From positions 1 to 20,520 of the forward strand of contig CAZPFS010000030.1 in the NCBI GenBank assembly GCA_964585925.1: 20,520 bases of DNA, given 5' to 3'. Positions 15,313 to 20,520 of this stretch are shown here, piece after piece (positions within the stretch are counted from its first letter, which is position 1; each line of letters begins with the position of its first letter). The notes below the pieces were generated by a model. The model was not told where the DNA came from. It did not search any database and saw nothing but the letters and a program-made list of their open reading frames with translations. The DNA comes from JAAZLS01 sp964585925. GTDB lineage: Bacteria > Bacillota > Dethiobacteria > DTU022. Position numbers and translations under genes: made by a program.

Positions 15313-16593
15313 ATGAAAATAATAATACAAAAATTTGGCGGTTCCAGTCTGGCTACCGGGCTGCTGAGGGAAACCGCGGTAAAACATATCCGCCGGGCTC
15401 TGGAAAGCGGTTATCAGCCGGTGGTGGTGGTCTCGGCGATCGGCCGCTTAGGCGATCCTTACGCCACCGACACGCTCAAGCACCTGTTGGAAGAAATCCA
15501 CCCCCGACCTCCCTTGCGGGAGTTGGACGTGGCGATGTGCTGCGGAGAGATTATCTCGGCGGCGGTAATGGCTGTTACCTTGCACCGGGAGAACATCATG
15601 GCCCGATCTTTTACCGGGGAACAGGCCGGACTGGTTACCGACGGCTGCTACGGCAGTGCGCAAGTTGTCCATTGCCAGCCGGAACAGGTCAAACGCTGCC
15701 TCGAGTCCGGAGGGGTGGCGGTGGTGGCCGGTTTTCAGGGCTCGGACCGGGAAGGGCAGATAAATACCCTCGGCCGGGGAGGCAGTGATACCACGGCGGT
15801 GATTCTGGGCGCCGCCCTGAAAGCGGAAAGGGTGGAAATATATACTGATGTCAACGGTATTTCTACCGCCGATCCCCGGCTGCTTGAAGAGGCCCGGGTG
15901 ATCCCCCGGCTTACATATAACGAGGTTTGTGAGCTGGCTTATGACGGGGCGAGGGTTATACACCCGGCGGCGGTGGAGATGGCGATGATCCACAACCTGC
16001 AGGTGGTGGTGCGAAGCCTCATTGACGAACAACCGGGCACCCTGATCAGCGCCCGGCCCGCCATGCCGGAGAGCGGGTTTTCCGTGCAGGCGCACCGGGA
16101 GGTGGCCGGAGTGGCCCATTCTTCGGGGATAACCCAGGTGGTGGTAGATTTTCCCCGGCCCGACCCGGAGTTGGAGACGGCACTTTTTACCAAACTTGGG
16201 CGGGCGGGGATAAGCATTGATCTGATCAGCGTATTTCCGGAAATAAAAATATTTACCGTTAAAGATGAGACCCTGAACCGGGTGGAAGAGGTGCTGGCGG
16301 ATCTCGGGGTGTCATATCGGGTTGCCGGCGGCTGTGCCAAGGTCTCGGTGGTGGGGTTGGGGATGAGGGGTATACCCGGGGTAATGGCCCGGATGGTGCA
16401 AGCGCTGAAGGAGGAGAACATTACCATTTTACAGACGGCTGATTCCAATATCTCCATTTCGGTGCTGATCAGGGGGGAGGATCTGGTCCCCGCGGTCAGA
16501 GCGCTCCATGAGCATTTCGGGCTGAACGAGGATGGTGACCTTGACTCACCTAACTCCTGTAAAGTATTGCCCGGCGGGTTGTTGACAGGCTGA
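15313..16593 (+). CDS. dapG: Aspartate kinase with two ACT domains
   Basis: Aspartokinase phosphorylates aspartate, the first committed step to DAP and lysine. 426 residues. Seen: QKFGGSS (residues 6-12), the TDGCYGSA and GFQGSDREGQINTLGRGGSDTTA blocks (broken here by length limits only), EIYTDVNGISTADPR, and about 160 C-terminal residues forming the ACT regulatory pair (TKLGRAGISIDLIS and KVSVVGLGMRGIPGV). The asd-dapG order is that of Bacillus subtilis, where DapG is the DAP-sensitive isoenzyme; that inhibitor is inferred here. dapA and dapB, often next, are missing from the window. A promoter for the following operon is embedded in its last codons. Confidence 0.94.
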   Translation: MKIIIQKFGGSSLATGLLRETAVKHIRRALESGYQPVVVVSAIGRLGDPYATDTLKHLLEEIHPRPPLRELDVAMCCGEIISAAVMAVTLHRENIMARSFTGEQAGLVTDGCYGSAQVVHCQPEQVKRCLESGGVAVVAGFQGSDREGQINTLGRGGSDTTAVILGAALKAERVEIYTDVNGISTADPRLLEEARVIPRLTYNEVCELAYDGARVIHPAAVEMAMIHNLQVVVRSLIDEQPGTLISARPAMPESGFSVQAHREVAGVAHSSGITQVVVDFPRPDPELETALFTKLGRAGISIDLISVFPEIKIFTVKDETLNRVEEVLADLGVSYRVAGGCAKVSVVGLGMRGIPGVMARMVQALKEENITILQTADSNISISVLIRGEDLVPAVRALHEHFGLNEDGDLDSPNSCKVLPGGLLTG

Positions 16594-16610
16594 GAAGACC
16601 ATAGTAAAAT
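16582..16610 (+). promoter_or_regulatory. Strong sigma-A promoter of the aroF-tyrA T-box operon
   Basis: Perfect -35 TTGACA (16582-16587), 17-base spacer, TAAAAT (16605-16610). The -35 box overlaps the last codons and stop of dapG. Transcription would begin about 16617, just ahead of T-box stem I. Confidence 0.85.
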
Positions 16611-16636
16611 TATTAGACATAGTCGAAAAAATTCAA

Positions 16637-16903
16637 TGAACGGGAGAAGTAACCGCCGGGCGCGGGTTACAGAGAGCCGGGGGAAGGTGCAACCCGGCAC
16701 CCCAAGGGGCGGCGAATACACCCGGGAGAAGCATGGCCGAAATCCTTGGGACAGTAGATCGTGACGGCAACTCCCCCGTTATCGGGAGCGGCACTGGGGT
16801 GGGCAGATACCCCGCTGCTTGACTGAGGGGAGCCCGGTTTTGGGCTCAATTAGGGTGGTACCGCGGATGTTTACACCGTCCCTTTTTTGGGGGCGGTGTT
16901 TTT
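16637..16903 (+). promoter_or_regulatory. Tyrosine T-box riboswitch leader (UAC specifier)
   Basis: The T-box sequence AGGGTGGTACCGCGG lies at 16852-16866. In stem I, CGGG (16641-16644) pairs with CCCG (16721-16724), and CCGCC (16653-16657) pairs with GGCGG (16708-16712). Between them is the specifier loop: AGAAGTAA on the 5' side and CGAATACA on the 3' side, which reads GAA-TAC-A with the codon TAC (16717-16719), tyrosine. A distal AGGTGC loop is also present. Uncharged tRNA-Tyr should stabilise the antiterminator (AGGG 16852-16855 with CCCT 16880-16883) and allow aroF-tyrA transcription. Confidence 0.93.
16873..16903 (+). terminator. T-box-controlled intrinsic terminator
   Basis: Ten-base-pair stem 16873-16882 with 16890-16899 (one G-T pair), loop of 7, then TTTTT. 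Its 5' arm shares bases with the T-box antiterminator, so the two structures exclude one another. Confidence 0.9.
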
Positions 16904-16955
16904 GTATATATTAGGGGCAAATCGGGACCATTGACAAGCCAGGGGGGCAAATAAA

Positions 16956-17969
16956 ATGATAGTAGTGATCAAGCCGGAAGCCAGTGAACAGGCAATTTCC
17001 CATATCGAGCAGAGGCTGAAAGGGATGGGCTACGGTATCCATCGCTCCACCGGTGAAAAGCGGACGGTGTTGGGAGCAATCGGGCAGCGACGGGAGGATG
17101 CGGCTCACGCTTTGGAGGCCATCCCGGAAGTTGAAAAGGTAGTATTTGTAACCCGGCCCTTCAAACTGGTAGGAAGAGAATTTCACCCCGGGAACACGGT
17201 GATTCCCGTAGGCGAGTGTGCGGTGGGGGGAAAGGAAATCGTGGTAATGGCCGGACCCTGCGCAGTGGAAAACGAGCAGCAGTTGATGGATTCCGCGGCG
17301 GCGGTAAAAAACGCCGGCGCCCGAATCCTGAGGGGAGGGGCGTTCAAACCGCGGACCTCTCCCTACAGTTTTCAGGGACTGGAAAAGGAAGGCCTGCGGC
17401 TGCTCAGCCGGATGCGCCGGGAAACGGGACTGTTGGTGGTGACCGAGGTTATGGATCAATTTACCGTAGAACAGGTCGCGGAATGTGCCGATATTTTACA
17501 GGTGGGCACCCGAAACATGCAGAATTTCTACCTGCTCAGGGAGCTGGGCAAGATCCGCAAGCCGGTCTTGCTCAAGAGGGGGATGTCGGCGACCATTGAA
17601 GAGTGGCTGATGGCGGCGGAGTACATCATGAGCGGAGGCAATTACCAGGTGATATTATGTGAACGGGGCATCCGGACCTTTGAGCCGTACACCCGCAATA
17701 CCCTGGACTTAAGCGCAGTGCCCCTGGTAAAAGAGCTCAGCCATTTGCCGGTTATTGTGGATCCCAGCCACGGCACCGGCAAAAAAAGCCTGATTCCGGC
17801 CATGTGCAAAGCAGCCATTGCCGCCGGGGCGGATGGGCTGATGGTGGAGGTTCATCCTAGCCCTCGGGAGGCGCTCTCGGATGGACCGCAATCCTTGAAC
17901 CGGGAAGAATTTTTACAGTTGATGACTGACTTAAAAGGAGTGGCTCAGGTTGTCGGCAGATCGATCTAA
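16956..17969 (+). CDS. aroF: 3-deoxy-7-phosphoheptulonate (DAHP) synthase, Thermotoga type
   Basis: First enzyme of the shikimate pathway (phosphoenolpyruvate plus erythrose 4-phosphate to DAHP). 337 residues: an N-terminal ferredoxin-like regulatory domain (about 1-70) and a KDO8P-synthase-like barrel. Seen in the barrel: MAGPCAVE (about 98-105), the substrate-binding RGGAFKPRTSPYSFQG, QVGTRNMQN, LLKRG, VILCERGIRTFE, and the metal site DPSHGTG. ATG 16956 is 9 bases after AGGGGGG. The ferredoxin-like domain in this family senses Tyr or Phe, so the enzyme likely adds feedback inhibition to the tyrosine T-box control. tyrA starts 20 bases before its end. Confidence 0.96.
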   Translation: MIVVIKPEASEQAISHIEQRLKGMGYGIHRSTGEKRTVLGAIGQRREDAAHALEAIPEVEKVVFVTRPFKLVGREFHPGNTVIPVGECAVGGKEIVVMAGPCAVENEQQLMDSAAAVKNAGARILRGGAFKPRTSPYSFQGLEKEGLRLLSRMRRETGLLVVTEVMDQFTVEQVAECADILQVGTRNMQNFYLLRELGKIRKPVLLKRGMSATIEEWLMAAEYIMSGGNYQVILCERGIRTFEPYTRNTLDLSAVPLVKELSHLPVIVDPSHGTGKKSLIPAMCKAAIAAGADGLMVEVHPSPREALSDGPQSLNREEFLQLMTDLKGVAQVVGRSI

Positions 17970-19074
17970 AGGAACGTTTTATCGCCGGGTGGCTCTATTG
18001 GGGACAGGAATGATCGGGGGAAGCCTGGGGATCAGGCTGAGGGAACGCCGACTGGTAAAAGAAGTGACCGGTTATGACCGCGATCCTGATTCACTAAAAA
18101 TGGCCCTGGAGAGAGGGGCTATCGATCAGGCCGCACTCACTTCGCAGGAAGCGGTTCGCGGCGCCCAGCTGGTAATTTTGGCGGTCCCGGTTCTCGCCAT
18201 GGCCGGCCTGTTAAAAGAGGTGAGCCCCGCCCTGGAGCCCGGAACGGTGATCAGTGATGTGGGCAGCACCAAGGCCAGGGTGATTGCCGATATGGGCCGG
18301 ATTTTGCCGCCGGAAGTATACTTTATCGGCGGTCATCCCATGGCCGGTTCCGAAGAGTCGGGCTTGAAACATGCCGATCCGGCTATGTTGGAAAACGCGA
18401 TTTATGTGCTGACTCCTGCCGGGGAAACACCCCCGGAAATCGTAAACAAAATGACTTCCCTGGTGGAAGCCGCCGGGTCTCAGCCGCTGATCATGGATCC
18501 GGTGGAACATGATCAGGTGGTGGCCCTGATCAGCCACCTGCCCCATCTGGTGGCTGCCGCTTTGGCCGGCAGCGTCTCAGACTTTGGGAAAACCGAGCTG
18601 ATCCGCACTTTGGCTGCGGGGGGATTCCGGGATACCACCCGGGTGGCTCTGGGGAATCCGGAAATCTGGAGGGATATCTGCATCAGCAATGCCCCGGCCA
18701 TCTTGCAGGCCATGAAGGGTTTCGCCCAGGCTTTCCACCAGTTGCAGACCCTGGTGGGGCGGCAGCAGGCAAGCCGGGTGGAAAAAACCCTGGTGCAGGC
18801 GCGGAATTTCCGGCGGAGCATCCCCTATCGGGGCCGGGGGATTTTACCGGAGCTCTATGAGTTGGCGGTGCTTGTTCCCGACAGTCCGGGGGTGATCGGA
18901 GAGCTGGCTACCCAACTGGGAACGGCCGGGATTAACATCTCCTCCATCGAAATACTCCATGTGCGGGAACCGGAGGGGGGCAGCATCAAGCTGGGATTTT
19001 CAGAATTTGAACACAGGGATAAAGCTCTGAACCTGTTGCGGGGAAAAGGCTACCGGGTCCATTGCAGAAATTAA
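17950..19074 (+). CDS. tyrA: Prephenate dehydrogenase with C-terminal ACT domain
   Basis: Oxidises prephenate to 4-hydroxyphenylpyruvate, the tyrosine branch. 374 residues. Seen: NAD-binding ALLGTGMIGGSLG (about 14-26), ILAVPVLAM, the SDVGSTK motif, GGHPMAGSEESG (about 133-144), and HDQVVALISHLPH. The ACT domain (about 305-374) begins LAVLVPDSPGVIGELA and probably binds tyrosine. The start is TTG 17950, with AAGGAG 9 bases upstream inside the end of aroF; the overlap of 20 bases implies coupled translation. The Tyr-specific T-box upstream agrees with this gene being the tyrosine-branch enzyme. Confidence 0.95.
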   Translation: MSADRSKGTFYRRVALLGTGMIGGSLGIRLRERRLVKEVTGYDRDPDSLKMALERGAIDQAALTSQEAVRGAQLVILAVPVLAMAGLLKEVSPALEPGTVISDVGSTKARVIADMGRILPPEVYFIGGHPMAGSEESGLKHADPAMLENAIYVLTPAGETPPEIVNKMTSLVEAAGSQPLIMDPVEHDQVVALISHLPHLVAAALAGSVSDFGKTELIRTLAAGGFRDTTRVALGNPEIWRDICISNAPAILQAMKGFAQAFHQLQTLVGRQQASRVEKTLVQARNFRRSIPYRGRGILPELYELAVLVPDSPGVIGELATQLGTAGINISSIEILHVREPEGGSIKLGFSEFEHRDKALNLLRGKGYRVHCRN

Positions 19075-19173
19075 ATCTCCTGGAGAGTGGTTTGCGGTTC
19101 TCCGGGCTGTCCAAGAGGTATAGGGGCAAATTTGTGTACTATCTTCATAGGAATATATCGCTTTTACCCCCGG

Positions 19174-19740
19174 TCACCGGCTTCCCTCTTTGCTAAAATT
19201 TGCCGTATAGTGGCATCCCTTGCCGAAGAATTTCAGCGGGAGAAATTTATCCTCCACCAATTCTTTTATTTTTTCAAGAGGGATTGCATGGGGGGTTCCG
19301 AAATGTTCCGTTATAGATAGCAGTCCTTTAGGCCTTAAAATGCGATGCACCTCTAAAATGCATTTTTCCCGATCCCCTACTTCACCCAACACAGAGACCA
19401 AAAATGCCAGATCAAAGGTCTCATCATCAAAGGGCAGGTCGGTTGCATCCGCCTGCACATAGCTTACATTTTTTATGCCGAGTGAATCAAGGCGTTTTCG
19501 GGCCAGTTCAAGCATTTCCCATTGAACGTCTACCAGCGTCAATTTGCCTTGGGAAAGGCTTTGCGCCACCGCCCCGCTGAAATAGCCCGGCCCGGGACCA
19601 AGTTCCAACACATTGGCATCCGCACGAAGAGGAAGCCTCCCGGCAAGCTTTGCGGGAGAGAGGATGAGCCTGCGCAGAGGGTTCAGCAAATGGCCCGTTT
19701 TTTTATAAGACATAGGACCATGGTTTTTTTCTCGATTCAA
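19174..19740 (-). CDS. Class I SAM-dependent methyltransferase (UbiE/Methyltransf_11 type)
   Basis: About 188 residues with the Rossmann methyltransferase motifs in order: motif I VLELGPGPGYFSG, acidic post-I VDVQ, QADATDLPFDDETFDLAFL (motif II/III), and EVHRILRPKGLLSITEH. The conserved start SYKKTGHLLNPLRRLILSPAKL is common to a group of small stand-alone methyltransferases of unknown substrate. I chose TTG 19740 because AAGGAGG lies 9 bases upstream; ATG 19713 is an alternative, and longer frames pass through the ribosome binding site. Convergent with tyrA. It may be cotranscribed with the small Cys-rich gene upstream. Substrate unknown. Confidence 0.85.
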   Translation of the reverse strand: MNREKNHGPMSYKKTGHLLNPLRRLILSPAKLAGRLPLRADANVLELGPGPGYFSGAVAQSLSQGKLTLVDVQWEMLELARKRLDSLGIKNVSYVQADATDLPFDDETFDLAFLVSVLGEVGDREKCILEVHRILRPKGLLSITEHFGTPHAIPLEKIKELVEDKFLPLKFFGKGCHYTANFSKEGSR

Positions 19741-19770
19741 GATGAAAAGCCTCCTTACCTGCCAGGCCAC

Positions 19771-19796
19771 AAAGCAGGGATAAAAATCCCTGCTTT
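19771..19796 (-). repeat. Perfect 11-bp hairpin between the Cys-rich gene and the methyltransferase
   Basis: AAAGCAGGGAT (19771-19781) is an exact inverted copy of 19786-19796, with a 4-base loop. No T-run follows on either strand, so it looks more like an intercistronic stabilising or attenuating hairpin than a full terminator. Confidence 0.6.
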
Positions 19797-19807
19797 GCTG
19801 CAATCAT

Positions 19808-19942
19808 TTAATCCTCTTCCCGGTCTGTGCACGGGTGTTTTTTAGCATCGCCGTGACATTCTTCTATCTGTTTTTTACCGCATTTCCCCGAATCCGGTCT
19901 CTTTTCCGGGTGTTCGCAGTCGCAGCCGCGTTCCGCCACCAC
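19808..19942 (-). CDS. Small Cys-rich hypothetical protein (about 44 aa)
   Basis: I do not recognise a family. The frame encodes a short, very charged, cysteine-rich peptide with CDC, KC, EC and PC positions and several His residues, suggesting metal binding. Start choice: AAGGAGG (complement of 19948-19954) lies 5 bases before GTG 19942 and 8 before GTG 19939; a longer version from ATG 19960 lacks a properly placed ribosome binding site. A good promoter lies about 100 bases upstream on the same strand. A competing 33-codon frame (19875-19976) has its own GGAGG 9 bases before a TTG, so which is translated is open. Function unknown. Confidence 0.4.
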   Translation of the reverse strand: MVAERGCDCEHPEKRPDSGKCGKKQIEECHGDAKKHPCTDREED

Positions 19943-19996
19943 ACATCCCTCCTTGATCATAAAATTCAATTGCCAAGGTGGTACACCTCCGAACAC

Positions 19997-20028
19997 TTTT
20001 TCAAACCATCAAATTGTTTTTCAAACCA
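19997..20028 (-). repeat. Pair of 12-base direct repeats downstream of the minus-strand promoter
   Basis: TTTTTCAAACCA occurs at 19997-20008 and again at 20017-20028 (plus-strand reading), 20 bases apart, about two helical turns. They lie over the predicted transcription start and early leader of the Cys-rich gene: a possible operator. Confidence 0.5.
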
Positions 20029-20034
20029 ATACAG

Positions 20035-20063
20035 ATCATAGCATGACAGGTATTTGTTGCCAA
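20035..20063 (-). promoter_or_regulatory. Sigma-A promoter driving the Cys-rich gene and perhaps the methyltransferase
   Basis: On the minus strand: TTGGCA (20063-20058), 17-base spacer, TATGAT (20040-20035). Both boxes are 5 of 6 matches to consensus. Predicted start near 20028, giving a leader of about 85 bases. Confidence 0.7.
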
Positions 20064-20188
20064 GTCACAACCCAATAGACAATTTGGTTTTTGTGTAAAG
20101 TTATTGTAGGTTAAGGGATTATTCACTTCCCATTTGGTAACTCAACATGTCAAATCGTTTATCTCCTTTATGTTGGGGATATGCGGAG

Positions 20189-20520
20189 CTACCAAACTCC
20201 TGTTCCATTACAAATGTTGCAAATTATGTTCCCAGTACCATTACAGGTTACACATGGCATAAATCCCCTTCCATAACAACTGATGCATCTCATACCAAAA
20301 TTATTTGTACCAGACCCATTGCAGGCATAGCATAGCATCATGCTATTTCCTGTCCCTCCGCATAACAAGCATTGTTTGTGCCCTGTACCATTGCACGAAA
20401 CACATTTTCGTAGTGCTCCTGTTGGTATTGGTGTAGTAATTGTTGTTGGTGCTTGCGGTTTTGGTGCAGGTACTACTGAATCCGGTCTGGTCCCCAAAAT
20501 ATTTTGTTGGGAGTCCCTAT
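20189..20520 (-). CDS. Protein with six DnaJ-type CxxCxGxG zinc-binding repeats, 5' part outside the window
   Basis: At least 109 residues are visible; the frame is open to the window edge, so the start is missing and the internal TTG at 20497 should not be taken as the start. A proline/threonine-rich linker (PAPKPQAPTTITTPIPTG) precedes six CxxCxGxG units: CVSCNGTG, CLLCGGTG, CYACNGSG, CISCYGRG, CVTCNGTG and CNICNGTG, spaced 11, 13, 15, 11 and 11 residues. In DnaJ such units pair to bind zinc, four per protein; six would give three sites. No J-domain or substrate-binding domain is visible. The coding sequence is clearly AT-richer than the rest of the window, suggesting a different origin. 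Possible roles (chaperone-like, membrane-linked zinc-ribbon protein) cannot be told apart from the visible part. Confidence 0.8.
   Translation of the reverse strand, partial: RDSQQNILGTRPDSVVPAPKPQAPTTITTPIPTGALRKCVSCNGTGHKQCLLCGGTGNSMMLCYACNGSGTNNFGMRCISCYGRGFMPCVTCNGTGNIICNICNGTGVW

Noticed and set aside
16621..16627. Spo0A-box-like AGTCGAA in the T-box leader
   Set aside because: Only 6 of 7 bases match and it lies within the transcribed leader, where chance occurrence is likely.
15939..16721. 260-codon minus-strand frame opposite dapG
   Set aside because: Antisense shadow that also crosses the aroF promoter and T-box leader.
19875..19976. 33-codon minus-strand frame starting at TTG 19976 with GGAGG 9 bases upstream
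   Set aside because: Not listed as a gene because the overlapping Cys-rich frame looks more protein-like; kept as an alternative in the findings.

Overview
This window looks like chromosomal DNA of an anaerobic, endospore-forming, moderately GC-rich Firmicute of the Peptococcaceae/Desulfotomaculum/Pelotomaculum type. The inference rests on a Spo0E-like sporulation phosphatase gene with a nearby Spo0A-type box, a lysine riboswitch and a tyrosine T-box (both typical of Firmicutes), LL-diaminopimelate aminotransferase (DapL), a large heterodisulfide-reductase/Flx electron-transfer cluster, and a selenophosphate synthetase that appears to use selenocysteine itself. I see no rRNA, tRNA, CRISPR array or insertion sequence.

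Layout. (1) 1-1007: 3' part of selD. An in-frame TGA at 12-14 sits where the family has its catalytic Cys/Sec, followed by a good bacterial SECIS hairpin. (2) 1010-1162, minus strand: a 50-residue Spo0E-like protein, convergent with selD. (3) 1163-1539: AT-rich intergenic stretch with a Spo0A-type box and two small palindromes. (4) 1540-9850: eight same-strand, tightly packed genes encoding an HdrD-like Fe-S protein, EtfB, EtfA, HdrA, an MvhD/FlxD-type adaptor, two Fe-S proteins (FlxC- and FlxB-like) and an FAD/NAD(P)/2Fe-2S protein (FlxA-like). Together these look like one soluble flavin-based electron bifurcating or confurcating machine joining an ETF flavin pool, NAD(P)H and a disulfide- or ferredoxin-type partner. 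(5) 9971-10432: RseC-like membrane protein with its own promoter. (6) 10456-16593: lysine operon, promoter - lysine riboswitch - terminator - lysA - dapF - dapL - asd - dapG. (7) 16582-19074: tyrosine operon, promoter - T-box with a UAC (Tyr) specifier - terminator - aroF - tyrA. (8) 19174-20520, minus strand: a SAM-dependent methyltransferase, a short Cys-rich ORF with its own promoter and a pair of direct repeats, and the 3' part of an AT-richer gene encoding six DnaJ-type CxxCxGxG zinc-binding repeats.

How the parts work together. The two amino-acid operons are each controlled by a premature-termination RNA switch: free lysine is sensed upstream of the diaminopimelate/lysine genes, and uncharged tRNA-Tyr upstream of DAHP synthase and prephenate dehydrogenase. 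Several enzymes add ACT or ferredoxin-like allosteric domains. The Hdr/Etf/Flx cluster is the most interesting metabolic element: it combines gene families usually found in two separate complexes (EtfAB-dependent oxidoreductases, and HdrABC-FlxABCD), with a fused HdrD-like subunit standing in for HdrB and HdrC.
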